This document shows, in pieces, positions 9,669 to 21,760 of a stretch of DNA of 64,000 bases. Location of the stretch: positions 1,674,001 through 1,738,000 of the forward strand of contig OY723311.1 of NCBI GenBank assembly GCA_963210315.1. The letters run 5' to 3'. The position numbers and the translations under genes are program-made. The notes under the pieces are model-generated. The model made no database searches. It was not told the DNA's origin and saw only the letters and a program-made list of their open reading frames with translations. The first letter of the stretch is position 1. Each line of letters begins with the position of its first letter. The stretch comes from Rhynchopus euleeides. Its lineage: Eukaryota > Euglenozoa > Diplonemea > Diplonemida > Diplonemidae.

Positions 9669-12529
9669 ATGCCTGGGATGGGGATCCAGTCGCTGACGCT
9701 GCTGCTGGATGTGACGCTTATTGTGTGCACAGGCGCTGTGATCGGTGTGACCACCCTCATGATGGGCGTGCAGCAAGTGGATGAGACACGCGCGCAGGGT
9801 GACGCAGGGCTGCAGGCCTGCCTGACCAGCGGGGAGCAGGACGTGCGGCTGGTGTCGTCGCGCTACCTTACGAGCGTCGTGGGGCAGATCGAGGAGAAGG
9901 TGTCGAAGGTGCTCAACGGCCCGGAGCGCACGCTGCGCGAGTTTTCCGCGCTCCTGCGGCAGCACCACCCTGACGAAAGCACCAGCGCACACTTTATAGA
10001 CACGACGATGCGTCAGCAGATGCGGACGCGCCTGGATGTGATGGTCGACTACGGCGTGTCACAGGTTGCCTACTACCCGCTGTGGTGGAGCCCCTCTAAC
10101 CCACCCCCGCCTGTGCCGCAGCACTCCGCCTGGGGGCCTTCCCTCGCGTTTGTGATTGCTGATGAATCCCAGGGAAACCTGCCGACAGATGGGTCGCATG
10201 CTGTCATTGCGTTTGAGACAAGGCTTGGAAACGGTGACTTCGGCAGGAACTGGACGCATATGACGGCTGGCGATGTGGATGCAGCTGGGCAGTATGTCGC
10301 GCCTGACCAGTACTGCAAGAGGTACGTCGACTTCGCAGCAGGAGAGAGGATGGGGAAGTGCAGCCTGCCGCACGAGTTCTTCTACCTCCCCATGCTTGGG
10401 GAGATTCAGAAGCGGATGCTCTACAACGCACTGACACCCACGGAGGCGCTGGCCCCAGCAGAAGAGGTGGTGTTCTCGCCTGTGTCGACAACGCAGGTGT
10501 TCCTCACCATCTACGCAGCAATGACATTCACGCACCCGAGTATGCTGAACCTGAGTCCGCGGCAGGGAGGTCGTTACGGGATGATGGTTGCGTCGATTGA
10601 GGGCAGGCAGTTGTCAGACATCTTCACGCAGACCAATCTTCCTGCCAATTCGCATGTTTACTGTGTGGAGCGCAACCCGCACACCGGGGCTGTTGGCACG
10701 CTTGTGGCATACAACAAGGGGCGTCTGATGGATTGGTTTCTGGTCAAGCGCCCCGGCGGCCTGTTGTGGCACAATATCACGTCTGTGATCAACGTGCAGA
10801 ACCACACAATGGTGCAGAATGACACCGACCTGTCTGTGGCAGGCCACCACAGCCGCTACGTCTTCAGCCACGCAGGGAACTACTCGGAGATGGCTGACAT
10901 GACAGCGACGCAGTTCCACCCGTGGGTGTCGCCTGAGGGCGAGGAGTACTGGACTGTCACACGTGTTGTATCCCGTCGGCAACTGACTTTCTTCGTGTCG
11001 CTTCTTGTGCCGCGTGGCGCTGTGATGGATGCCATCGATGTGTCCACGTCTGTCATCCGGAAGACGTCTATGCAGGAGAGGAACGACCTCGACACGAGGC
11101 GCAGGAAGATGATGATGGTAGTGCTGGCGATCACTGTGGGTGTTGTGGCTGTGTTGCTGCTGCTTGCCGTCTTCTTCACACGCAAGATCATCGCTCCACT
11201 TCATGTGCTGCGTGCGGACATGGGCAACGTGGCTGTGATGAACCTGGAGGCTATCGACCTGGGCGCCCCGTCCTCACAGCTGAGCGAGGTGAAGGACATG
11301 CAGGCAAGCTTCCAGCAGATGGTGCGCAACCTGATCGAGTACCGCAACTACATGCCGCAGAGCATGCTGGTGCAGGAGACCGATGGCGAAGCCTCCCTTG
11401 CCCAGAGCACTTCGGTGCACTCACCCGACCACTCGCACCGCATGTCCAGAAGCTCGCTGTCCCCTCACAACTCAAGCTGCGACATGCCGGGCGGCATGAG
11501 TCGCTCCCATTCATTAGTGAAGGTCGTGAGGGCCATGGGCGGCGTAGGCACCGACGGGTTGAGGACGAAGAACGTGTCACTTGTGTACTTCAACGTAAAG
11601 GGCTGGCACCAGTTTGTGGAGGGCGCCCAGGAAGCGGAGCTTTTGAGCGCGCACACTAACATCATCATCGCCTTGATGCAGAGCATCCACGACAAGAAGG
11701 GCGTGAGCGACCTTTTCTCGGGCGACCGCCTGATGGGTGCCTTTAACGCATACAGCCCGCTGCGCACACACAAGGCGTCTTGTCTTCAGGCCGCGCTGCG
11801 TGCGCGGGAGCGGTTCGGAAAGCTCGACCACACACCAGAGCTGTCGTTTGCGTGTGCCACAGGTGAGGCGATGGTGGGCAGCATGGGGTGCCAGGGACTG
11901 AAGAAAGTGACGATCACGTCCCCTGTGATGCCGTGGGTGGTAGCGCTGGAGCGGTACAACAGGCGGAACGGCCTGCTGGGTGTGGCTGACCACTTCCTGG
12001 TGAAGGAAATGTTCACCGAATACGTGCTGAAGTGCACAGACGCCATCACGTTCCAAAAGCGCCACGTGAAGCAGCCGACAAAAGTGTACGAGGTGCTGGA
12101 GAAGAGCCAGGTCGCAACAGAGGAGTGGATGTACCAGATGGACAAACTGTCCAAGAACCCCTACACGAAGTGGAACACAGCCTTTGACATGGTGATGAAA
12201 GGGGACTACGACAAGGCGGAGGAGGTGTTTGCAGATGTGACATGCATTTCTGACAAGGTATGCCCCTGGTGTTGGTGTGCCGGAGCCTGTGTTTTATGAC
12301 TCGTGTTGACAATTCTGACTTAGCGGATCTGCCTAACAGAAGTCCACGAGATACCACTGCACGGGAACTAATACTGCTCTCACGAACCAGCACAAGAAGC
12401 CCTCACGCCCACTGTCCCCTCCTGTCTTCATGCCACTTCATCACGCAGAGCTACGTGAAACTGCAGGACCGCATTGTCAACCGCAGCTACACACCCGTGA
12501 CCTTTGACGCGCAGAGCGAGGTGGGATGA
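9669..12529 (+). CDS. Cache-domain transmembrane protein with class III cyclase-homology domain
   Basis: Two exons, 9669-12257 and 12449-12529. The 191-bp intron starts GTATGC and ends CGCAG, and the frame continues to FDAQSEVG; product about 889 aa. A TM segment lies near residues 8-30, then a long extracytoplasmic Cache-like region, a second TM near 480-502 (VVLAITVGVVAVLLLLAVFF), a HAMP-like linker, and a nucleotide-cyclase fold near 634-840. Known role of such proteins: ligand-sensing adenylate/guanylate cyclases. One metal ligand, D686 in FSGDRLMG, is kept. The other is Asn (N642 in VYFNVKGW); the spacing of 44 equals that of canonical cyclases, so catalysis is doubtful. ATG 9669 was chosen because it directly precedes the TM anchor and follows a CCCGCAG acceptor. 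Confidence 0.8.
12258..12448 (+). other. Intron of the cyclase-homology gene
   Basis: Begins GTATGC after AAG and ends CACGCAG. Removal keeps the frame at a codon boundary. Reading through would instead end at a TGA at about 12297 after an unlikely Cys/Trp-rich tail. Confidence 0.75.
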
Positions 12530-14501
12530 TGCTCGCTGGATGTGCCTTGCCTTCACACACTGGGGCCTTGATTCTGTGCCAAGCTGCCCCAGTGTGCCTG
12601 CAGTGTGCCGACCCTGTTCCTCACTCCCCTGTATTCTTCAGCGAAGGACCCACTTCGTGCCTTTGGAATACAGCGCCCTCCCACCCTCCCCACCCAGCGG
12701 GTTACTTTATTGTTACTCCTGTTCGCAACCGTCTAGCCTATGACACAACCTACAACATCTGCGACTCCTTGTGTGTGCAACCCTCCACAGGCTCTCTATT
12801 GAGCTCACCTGCGATGCCCCAGTAATTTGGGTGCATCGTGCCGAATCAACAGAGCTCGGCGCGATCGTCACTTCTTCTTGCGTTGTTCTTTTTCTTGTAT
12901 TTCCTTGGGCACAAACTGGACCACCACCTTGCACCTGGAGCCCGGCACTGCGAACTTCGCCACTCACTTTGGCGGATGAAGCCCAGCGAGCAGAGCCAGC
13001 CCTTCCACACACCTTTCCAGTGACGCGAGTCAGCTGGAGTATAAAACTGGTGGGTGGCTATATTTGTGACCCTTTCTTCTGACAAATGACACGCATGATG
13101 AACGCGGTGTCAGGAAATAACCGTTTGCTTTCCCCGAGGCAGGTATTGTGATACACCATGCTCGGCAGGCACAATAGCTAAGACTTCGTGGGATGGGCTC
13201 TTTTGGTCAGCCACTGCCTCTTTGTCTTTGTGAGTTGGCACTGATTACCTTTGAGAAGTCCTTGAGATCTAAGCTTGTGAAAGTTTATTATTTGTCGACA
13301 GTCAACCTAGTTCGGATAGCGGACATGCACCCACCTACCGGTTGGCTTTCCTGAGACGCCTTTGCCTGGCAGCTCCACTGGCGTAGGTTTGTGTCCGCTC
13401 ACTGCGCGGTGTATCTTTCCTCTTTGTCTTTGTTTCTGGTGCTCTGCCTCCACCTCCCAATCCGACGTGGCAGGCTTCAGCCAGGGGGACACGGCGCGTT
13501 CCTAAGTACCCTTGTCTAAGCCCTGCTGTGTCAAGGGGCGGTGTTGTCCTTGTAATGCAAGCTACTGAGGAGAGCAATCACTTGACGTGACTGCCCTCCC
13601 ATCACCCTTTCTCTCTCCGTTCTGCTGTTTCTGCGTGCTGCCCTCACCCTACCATATGATGTCTGGGTCTCTTTACATCCACATGCACCTGCGTGAAGTA
13701 CCTTCACGCAATCCTTCTCTTCCGCCTTCTTTCCTCCCTGATGCACTTTCTGCTCAGCTTCGTTGGCGTGGTTTCGTCAAGGCCAACTAATCACAGACAG
13801 GTCTGTCTCTTGCTGTGTGGTGACGCACTACACGACCAGTAGGGTAGTGGCAGTCGCTGTTTCTTTCGGCTGGGCAGTCCTTCATCCCAAGGAACAAAGT
13901 TCTGAAGAGGGGCTTCGTCCAGTATGCAGAACAGCGATCCAGGGTGTCACACCCTGGGGATGCTGGCCTAGGCTGCACACTGATACACTGTGGCAGAGTC
14001 GGTCTCTGAGTTGTATTTTCCCATGCGTGTCAGCGGAACGTCGTATCACCACAGCCGCCAATGTGCTGCATACACAGACCACCCGTGACATCAATATCAT
14101 GACCAGCACAAGGTTCTTTCTCTTGTTGTGCTCTCACGCCCTTTCGTGCGTTTCGCCTTGCTGCTGGCCCAGCTGGGGAGAATTCTCACACCCTTCTCCG
14201 CCTCCCTTTGCGACCCGATTCGACCTGAAACAACACGGCAGGGTCCTCCCCTCTGGTCCCCCATCCCCGCCCCCCTCCGCCCCCCCCCCCCTATTGCATC
14301 CAGTGGTTCACGCACTACTGCACAGTCGTGGGTTGGCAGCCGAAACTGCGTAGTAGATATACCCCACTACAAAACACGCCTACTTTCCCTTCCTCCCCTT
14401 CCCCTCCGTCACTTATTCATTCACCTTGGTAGCGTCTACCAGAGACCCTTTCCCGCCTTGAGTCCGCTGTACTGGAGGAGGGGGAGCCACTCGTCCTGTT
14501 G
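12530..14501. other. Intergenic, nothing recognised
   Basis: About 2 kb between the cyclase-homology gene and a minus-strand pseudogene. Frames are short and have no codon bias. No RNA gene or element end seen. Confidence 0.6.
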
Positions 14502-16060
14502 TTACCCCTGTTGTGTGTAGGGCTCGAATCTGTTGGGGGCCTGCTCACGTCCCGGAAAAGTGTAGTCGGATGGCTTCTCCCCATCGACGGCCTTCACAGC
14601 CTGCCGACCCAGGCGGCGCTGCTTCTGTACTCCTCGTGGAGCGCCAGATCCATAACTCACCCTGATGGCTGCCGTGCCCCCCAACCCGAAAGCCGTGAGC
14701 TCCATGCAGACCTCGTGGAAGGCCTGGAAGGTGGAGGAGCTGGGGGGGGGGGGACTTGAGGGCGCCCTCCAGCAGTCTGTCGAGTCTCTGGAAACCCCGC
14801 TGGTGAAGCCTGTACACGAGCCCCTTGTCCCTCCCCCCGAGGCTGGCTTCGTCCATCGCGATGGCGAGCTTGGCCCGGAGGAGGGCCTGGCCCAGTGCGT
14901 TACCCAGCACGGGGATCCAGGTGACGGCGCGGTAGGGATCGAAGTCACTCGGGAGGGAGGAGCCTGTGGCTACCTCCTTCTCCTTCTTCCTCTCCTGCTC
15001 GAGGATGGCGATGCGGCGGTTCAAGTCGAGGAACTCGAAGCGCACGCCATCATCAGGCTCCAGGAAGGAGTCAAGGCGAGCCTCCAGGCTGACAGCGTCT
15101 GTCTGCTTTGGAGTCGTACGAGAGGGGGCGTCCCCGCTGCTCGTTGCCTTGTTGACCACCTTGGGAGACGCACCTTGCGGTTTGGCATGGCTGGCTACCA
15201 TGCAACACACCGGACACATCCAATCCTTGTCCTCCATCCCCTTGACGAACTCCTCGTTACAGGAGGAGGGGGCAAATGTTGCGGACACCGCCGCGCGGTG
15301 CCCGCACGAACGACAGTTGAGGCATCCTTCACCCTGGACACACACTTCACAACCTCCGGAGCACAGATGAACTTCTGCATGAATGCCGGCACCTTCCTGA
15401 CTCTCAGCGATTCCCACTCAATCTCCTTCGCCTTGAAGAGAGATCGGGTAGTTTGTTTGTGCGCTGGTTCGTTACCTGTGCGGGGTACATGGGTGAACAC
15501 ATGCGCTGCCAACAGTCTTCTTTGCTAGATACCAGGAGCCTGGTTCGTGGAAAGCAACGATACAGGAGCACAAAGTGTATGGTGTCAAGGAGAGGCTACG
15601 TATTACGTACAGACACCCGCAGCGCCGCCGCTCCTTCATGCGACACAGCAGGCATTGCCCAGCGCAAGCCCCACGCACTCGGTGGCAGCGCCTCCTTCCG
15701 TCCGACGGGCAGCTTCTCACCACCCCCTCCCAAGTGAAGGAATGTGAATGGCTGCGCCAGAAGCAGCCGTCCACCCCAGAGCTCTTCAGGAGAATGGGTG
15801 GCAGCTCCGCTGCCACCTCCCGCTGCGCTCCTCCACAGCCTCCGCCCCGCCATCTTGATCTGGCGGGCAGAGGTCTCCGCCTGCCTCCTGCCTCTCCTGC
15901 TGTATCTGCTCGTGCCGCTCTTGCAGGCAGTACACCACTCAGTATCCAGCTTCACCGCGTCGCAGAGTCGAACGCACGGCGCACGTGGTGGTGCTCCGCC
16001 CAGATGGCGCAGAAGTCTTCCGTGAGGCCTCCTATGAAAGTATTTGCAGTTTTTCGTCTG
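14502..16060 (-). pseudogene. Frameshifted transposon-like gene with Cys-rich (PHD-like) motif
   Basis: Protein-like segments follow each other on the minus strand in changing frames. They are FIGGLTEDFCAIWAEHHHVR (about 16030-15960), LDTEWCTACKSG (about 15940), FKAKEIEWESLRVRKV (about 15440), a Cys-rich stretch LNCRSCGH...DWMCPVC (15400-15200), then a helical region to about 14760. At a G10-type run the frame slips again to FQAFHEVCMELTAFGLGGTA and ends at 14502. The Cys/His spacing resembles a PHD or similar zinc finger. I infer a dead gene of a mobile element. Homopolymer sequencing errors could explain some of the shifts. Antisense to the host genes. Confidence 0.45.
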
Positions 16061-16254
16061 CACAGTTGATGCATGCCTTCACCCCCAGCGTCACCAACAC
16101 CACCAACACCACACCCAGCGCAGAGGCCTTCACCCCCCCGCCACACCCAGTCGGGATAGGGTGTGTTGCCGGTGCGCAGCGGTGTGTCCCTTCCGACCAC
16201 ACCTGCCACCACCACCCCCTCCCCCTCCCCCCAACCCTCTGCGGCTGATGGTGG

Positions 16255-16739
16255 ATGCCCGACGACGATGACGGCCCCCACGGGCCCACCCAGAGCTCCC
16301 CGGTGTCGCTCCCGGCAACCCCGCCCATCCGCTACTCGCGCGCTGCGGAGGGGGGCACCGCAGCACGCGCGCCGCCACCCCCACCGACACCCCAGCTGAC
16401 ACCGCCTGCCCCCCCTTCGGCGCACCCTACACAGGCAACGCCCTCGCCAGCCGCACCGCCGAGCACCGCTCGGTATTCTGCCTCTGCTTCGTCTGCCTCG
16501 GGGCTGCGGGCTGCGCGCCGCCGGTCAGCCTCGACGCAGAGCCTGCAGAGCTGCGACACAAGCCCTGCCGCCGCAGGGCGCGGCGACGCTTCGGGGGTCG
16601 ACTGGCGTGACTACATCTCACGCTTCTACAGGAAGTGGAACCCTGCGAAGCTGCCCTATGTCGACACCCTGCTGGCGGCGCATGTGGGTCGTGAGAGGGA
16701 GCTCTACGCAGCGATGGTGCAGAAATATGTTGCAGGCCC

Positions 16740-16775
<36 letters not shown>

Positions 16776-18341
16776 CGAGGGGCTGCTGCCCACAGCCGAG
16801 GGGACCCCGGTTGTGCGTTGGCCCGACCCTCTGACGCCGGAGGTGGAATCGCTGCAGCCGCCCGCAGGCCCACACACCATGCCTCCTCCGTCCTTCGCCT
16901 CGCCGGCAGCTCCGCCGCGATACGACGCGCGGTCACGGCAGGGGGGTGTGGTGCCGGTGCCGGGGCTGCCGAGGCGGCGGCAGCCGCAGCAGCAGCAAGG
17001 CCGCTCCGCGTCGCAATCGCCCCGCAGTATGCGGGGGCCGCAGGCCCCCGCCGGGGCGCTGCGCGGGGGAGTCGGCGGCGCGCGGCGTGCGCCGCCGAGG
17101 GAGGGCGGGAGGTCCGTCTCCCCAGGTGGCAACTGGCAGGGGGTGGCGCGGAAGGGGTGCTTCGTGAGTGCCAAGGCGAAGCAGCAGCACCCGCCACACA
17201 GGGCACTGCGGCAGAGGTCCCGCTCGTCGGAGCCTGTGGCGCAGCAGCAGCAGCAGCAGCGCCAGGTGGTGCCTCAGTATGCCTCGTCGTCGCCGCCGCC
17301 GCCGCCTCCGGCGGTGGGGTTAGGGGAGGGTGGTCTTGTGGAGGAGGGGGGGCTGGCGACGGTGGTGCAGTGTAAGCTGCAGGAGCAGCGTGACTTCTTC
17401 GAGGTGTTGAAGCAGCGCGAGGAGCGCCCCGCAGAGGACGCGGCGCGTGTGGTGGCCGCGATGCAGGAGAGGGTCAACCGGGAGAAGGCGCGTGCCGACG
17501 GGTTGGAGCGGGAGCTCACCGCGCTGCGGCACATCTGGGCATACTCCACGGCGCGGTCGCGCTCGCGGTCTGCAGAGCTGCACCCTGCAGCTGTGCCGTC
17601 GCGCCTAGACAGCTTCTCGCCTGCCTTCGACGCACAGCGCCATGCCAGGGAGCTGTCCTCCTCACCACCACACGCCGGTGCTCCCATGGGCTTCCTCCGG
17701 CTCCCGGCGCAGTCGCCTTCCTACGTGCCAGCAGCAGCCACACAGTCTGTCTCAAGTGCTGTGTCGCAGTTGGATGCAGACGGAGGAGGAGGTGGTGGGA
17801 GTCTGGCGACACCTGCCTCGGATTCACTAGAGAAGGACGATGTTGACGCGTTGGAGGTATGCCGCCCTGCGGTGATGTGTTGTTTGATGTGTGCGTGTGT
17901 GTGGTTATCTCGCCCCCTGAGGTTTGTTTGTCTTGTTTGATGTGTGTGTGTGTGTGGTTATCTCGTTTTGTGTGGGGGGATCCTGCGCGGATCACAGCCC
18001 ACCCCTGTGTGTCGTTGGGTGTTGTGATGGGGGGTGGGGTGGGGGGGTGAAAGGGTTATCCCGCACGAAAGGAAACATCTCGGCGTCTCAGGGCACATCC
18101 CCACACTCTCGCGCTCCTGCAGGATCAGCTTGCGAGCCTCAGCCGCGAGATACGTGACATCCACCAAGGGGTGCCGCACGCGCCGCGCCCTGCCGCCGCG
18201 ACCCTGGCAGCCCCCACGCCGCCTCCTCAGGCAGAGGCGGGGCAGGGGAGGGCAAAGCCTCACCGGCAGAATGTATTCTCCAGCGTCGACGAGCTGATGC
18301 AGCTGTCTGACGACACAGGGTGGGATGATGAAGTGTCATGA
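16255..18341 (+). CDS. Pro/Gln-rich coiled-coil protein with FYxxYxPxxL-type module
   Basis: Two exons, 16255-17856 and 18123-18341. The 266-bp intron runs from GTATGC to TGCAG, and the frame is kept at a codon boundary (ALE, then DQLASLSREI). About 606 aa. The N-terminus is Pro/Ala/Ser-rich. Near residues 120-162 is WRDYISRFYRKWNPAKLPYV and the following GRERELYAAMVQKY, a module I associate with many kinetoplastid/euglenozoan proteins of mostly unknown role. An 11-Gln tract follows at 16741-16772. A coiled coil spans about 365-425, and a second short helical segment is in exon 2. The C-terminus is acidic (SDDTGWDDEVS). Possibly cytoskeletal, but there is no direct evidence. An upstream exon cannot be excluded. 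Confidence 0.7.
17857..18122 (+). other. Intron of the coiled-coil gene
   Basis: GTATGC start and CTCCTGCAG end. It contains two tandem-like TTTGATGTGTG(TG)n stretches at about 17880-17960 that do not code. Confidence 0.75.
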
Positions 18342-19645
18342 TGGATGCTCCTATGCGATGTGCGCTCTTTATGCGCAGTGGTGGTGGGGGGGGGGGGGTG
18401 GGAGTGGGAGGGTGGGGTAGGTATACAGACTCTTGTAGATCGTATTTTAAACGGCTTCGAATCGTCGCGCAGTGTTTCCCCCTCGTGTGGTCACCATTGC
18501 TTGCTGGGCCTCTCAGAGTATCTCACGGCAGGAATGGGTGGTGACACTCGGCACACACAGGTAGGAAATGCATCGGGGGGGCAGGCTGGAATTTGAACAA
18601 ATCGCGTTGTCGTTTGTTCGCAGGAAACTGGGGAGGGAGGTAGTGTGCTTCTGCTCTTCAATCAACAAAGAATCGCAACCCCCAAAAGGGGGCTTTCTGG
18701 TTTTGAGCCAGCAAGCTGTGGCACTGCGTTGTGCCTCCTGAAGCCCGCACCATATGAAGAATCGAGCCTGCAAACCAGGCAACCCGCCCCGCCTTTGCTG
18801 TGCCCTTTCCTGGAGGGGCACCGCACTGCTGTCGGCAATGAGGCACAGCGGGGCCCAGCCTTGCCACACCAGAAATGGGACAAGCATTGGAGGAGCTGCA
18901 TTGGGTGAGCCGCGCATTGGAGGAGCTGCGTTGGGTGTCTTCGTGCCACCGCAAGAAGTCTCTCCAGAGTCGACGTCATCATGAATTGTTCGATCCTCGG
19001 GACGAGAAACAGACATTTCGTGTTGTCGGTCCCCACAGAAGCAGTCTCGTCAAAACACGAATTGACAGGTGCGAGCTGCGTCTGTTGCGTGTATTTTTTT
19101 CTGCCTCAGCCCTTCTGTGTGAATCAGAATGCGGCTGACATTCATAGACTGCTGGCCGCCATAGAGGAAACCATAATTATGTACGCTTCTTTCTCGGGGG
19201 GTGGGCTGGACTGAATGGGGGTTGGGCCAAACACAACAAGGTAGGCCCGGCCGACCTTGCAGGGGATCTGCTCGCCCCTTTTGTCTCACCCAGAACAGGC
19301 CAACCGCCCCCCGGACCCCCCTTCCAAACCCCCGCTGTATTTCCCTTCTCTCTGGCCAGGCGCAGGCCTCCAAATTGGGCGACCAATGCGCGTGAGAAGA
19401 AGCATGTCAAGTCAAACCAGGCCTGGCCCCCCCGCCCACACCCCTCAACCCCCCAACCCCCTCCTCCAAGCTTTCCGGGTCGGATAAATCGATACGGCTC
19501 GTGCAGGACGCAATGTTTCTGGACACACCCACACACACCAACCCCCTCCAACCTGAAGCAGCAGGCCCCCCTTCGGGCAGGGTTTGGGGACACACCCTCC
19601 CCCCTCCTCCCACACCCAGCCCCCTGCCCGCAGGGCACGACAGCC
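18342..19645. other. Intergenic with short tandem duplication
   Basis: GCATTGGAGGAGCTGC is repeated about 27 bp apart at 18890-18940. The block at 18660-19200 lacks coding bias in any frame. The region ends in a long C-rich tract with CCCGCAG just before the ATG at 19646, a likely trans-splice acceptor. Confidence 0.55.
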
Positions 19646-21760
19646 ATGGCTGCCCCTGTCGGTGCGGGATGGCGCCTCCTGGAAGGACTTGACATCCCCT
19701 CCGCCACGATGGACAAAATCACAATCGTCGCCTGCGAGGAGAACGCCGAAGCGCTGCGTGTGGCGAAGCTGGTGCGCGCCGCCCGCGGGATGCACGTCGA
19801 CGACATGCGGCTGTGGCTGCAGCTGATGCCCGCCTCCCGCTTCAGGCAGTGGCTGCAGGCGAAGGGGACCCCCGACCTCCACGAGGGCCTCTCTGACGAG
19901 GTGGTCAACAAGGCATCCTGCTTTGTCAGCCTCAACGGCACCCGCCTGCCGGCGGGACTCCCGCAGCTGGAGGCACACCTTCCCTACTGGAGGGGTGGGA
20001 AGCTTGCCCGCGACAACGGCGCGCCGGATCTGATCTTCCTCCACATATCCAACGAGGGCCTGTCCGCCGCAACAGTCGTCGTGGCGCACAGGACAGCGAG
20101 GAACGCAGCTGTGATCAACCCGGTGGGGCCCGCTTCAGGGTACGCCGCAGAGCTGGAGAAGCTCGCGCCCCAGGCGCCCGGGTCCTCGGGGCCTGCGTTC
20201 CGCATTGTCGCCTCGTTTCTCAACCAGGTCTCGTATGACCACCGGTCGGACTCGCTTGCGGATGCGGTGACCTCGGGATATGCACTCTACATCGGGAAAA
20301 ACCGCGAGCTGTCCCACCTCCTGTCGGGTCTTCCAGAGCAGCTGCGTGATACTGTGAAGTTTGTGACCTCAAAGGATGTGGCAGACTGCACTGCGGACTA
20401 CCTCGAGCTCGGGCCGGGGGTTGGGGTGAAGGCGGTTGCCACCCCAGGGCACACAGAGGACGGGGTGACGTGCATCGTGCGCTGCGGCGAGAAGCAGGTT
20501 GCTGCCATGACGGGGTGTACCCTGCTGGTCGACACGGTGGGGCGCACCGACGCGGGGCGGCACCTCGGGGAGCTGGATGAGGACGAGGAGGAGTGCCCCA
20601 TCGCGCAGAAGCAGCACGCCGCAGCCACCAGCAGCAAGCTCTACCAGTCGCTCGTCGGGCTGACGGAGGCCCTGCCGCAGGAGGCGATCATCTTCCCGTC
20701 GCACTGCGGGATGCAGTTCTCCGGGCACTCCGTGGAGCCGAAGTGGAGCTGCCGTCTCGGCTTGGTGTGCGATGGGTGCAACCACGCCGTGACGCTTCTG
20801 CCGACGCACCGCAAGCAGAGCCGCACGCCCCCAGCCGGGGCGGCTGCCTTTGCGGAGTACATCACGTCGCTGATGTCGCTGCCCTTCCCCTTCCCCAAGG
20901 CGTTTGTGCAGCTGCACCGGGAGAACCTCACGAGGCTGTCCGACAGCAGGATCGAGCCTCCCCGCAGCACTCCCTTCGTCAAGCTCAGCCCGAAGGCTGT
21001 TGCCGATTTGGTCGCTTCTCCGGAATACCACGCGGCGCTGAAGCGTGCCCTCGCCTGCCATGTCCACAGCGACGAGCATAGGGCGCAGTCGGCAACACCC
21101 ATCGTGATCGATGTGCGCAGCCCCGGTGTGTTCCCTAAGGGCTTCGTGAAGGGGTCCCTCTGCTTCCCTGCGGTGGAGGGGGTGCGGTTCGAGCACTTCA
21201 TGGCTGCCATCGTGGTGCGCGACCCGTCGCTCTCCATCATCCTGGTGTGCGACCCCGACGAGGAGACAGGCGAGGGCACGGGCATCTCCAACCTCCAGCG
21301 GGTGCAGCTCCGCATGGAGTCCATCGGGCTGGCACAGTACGTCAAGGGGTACACCCTCTACAGCGAGGTGCACAAGCACGCCCCTGAGGTTGCTGCGGAG
21401 TGCTTCGAGCGGGTCTGCTGCTATTCGCACACCCTGCAGGTGCAGAAGCAGCAGTATATCGATGTGCGGAGCTCCATCGAGAACACGGCGCAGACTGTGG
21501 ACAGCTGTGTGCACGTCCCTCTGGAGACTGTTGCCGACTGGAGCTTCCACGAGGCGAACAGGCGGAGGCACGCGGGAGAGGCTGACGCCCCGGTCATGGT
21601 CACCTTCTGTGCTGGCGGGTTCCGCTCGCTGATTGCGGCTGCCATCATGCGTGCCTTCGGCATCCCGACGACCGATGTGTCCGACGGGGGTCTGACCATC
21701 ATGAGCACCCGCCCTGACCTGTGGATCTTGAAGGACCCTTCCATCAAGTGCACCAGCTGA
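19646..21760 (+). CDS. Metallo-beta-lactamase-fold/rhodanese fusion, ETHE1-like, degenerate lactamase half
   Basis: Single exon, 704 aa, strong GC-ending codon bias. The middle matches the persulfide-dioxygenase/glyoxalase II fold: TPGHTEDGVTCIV, then TGCTLLVDTVGRTD. Two rhodanese-like domains follow: IVIDVRSPGVFPKGF near residue 486, and YIDVRSS... with the active-site loop TFCAGGFRS, Cys655. Members of this family normally oxidise glutathione persulfide or move sulfane sulfur in mitochondria. Key lactamase ligands are altered: THxHxDH reads NQVSYDH (193-199), and the Asp of TGDTL is Cys291. The iron site is therefore probably lost while sulfurtransferase chemistry at Cys655 may remain. The ATG lies just after CCCGCAG; no clear targeting peptide. 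Confidence 0.8.
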   Translation: MAAPVGAGWRLLEGLDIPSATMDKITIVACEENAEALRVAKLVRAARGMHVDDMRLWLQLMPASRFRQWLQAKGTPDLHEGLSDEVVNKASCFVSLNGTRLPAGLPQLEAHLPYWRGGKLARDNGAPDLIFLHISNEGLSAATVVVAHRTARNAAVINPVGPASGYAAELEKLAPQAPGSSGPAFRIVASFLNQVSYDHRSDSLADAVTSGYALYIGKNRELSHLLSGLPEQLRDTVKFVTSKDVADCTADYLELGPGVGVKAVATPGHTEDGVTCIVRCGEKQVAAMTGCTLLVDTVGRTDAGRHLGELDEDEEECPIAQKQHAAATSSKLYQSLVGLTEALPQEAIIFPSHCGMQFSGHSVEPKWSCRLGLVCDGCNHAVTLLPTHRKQSRTPPAGAAAFAEYITSLMSLPFPFPKAFVQLHRENLTRLSDSRIEPPRSTPFVKLSPKAVADLVASPEYHAALKRALACHVHSDEHRAQSATPIVIDVRSPGVFPKGFVKGSLCFPAVEGVRFEHFMAAIVVRDPSLSIILVCDPDEETGEGTGISNLQRVQLRMESIGLAQYVKGYTLYSEVHKHAPEVAAECFERVCCYSHTLQVQKQQYIDVRSSIENTAQTVDSCVHVPLETVADWSFHEANRRRHAGEADAPVMVTFCAGGFRSLIAAAIMRAFGIPTTDVSDGGLTIMSTRPDLWILKDPSIKCTS

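Noticed and set aside
20369..21571. 400-codon minus-strand open frame
   Set aside because: Shadow of the MBL/rhodanese gene. The high GC-ending codon bias of the + gene leaves the opposite strand open; the product is a Leu/Arg/His-rich string without domains.
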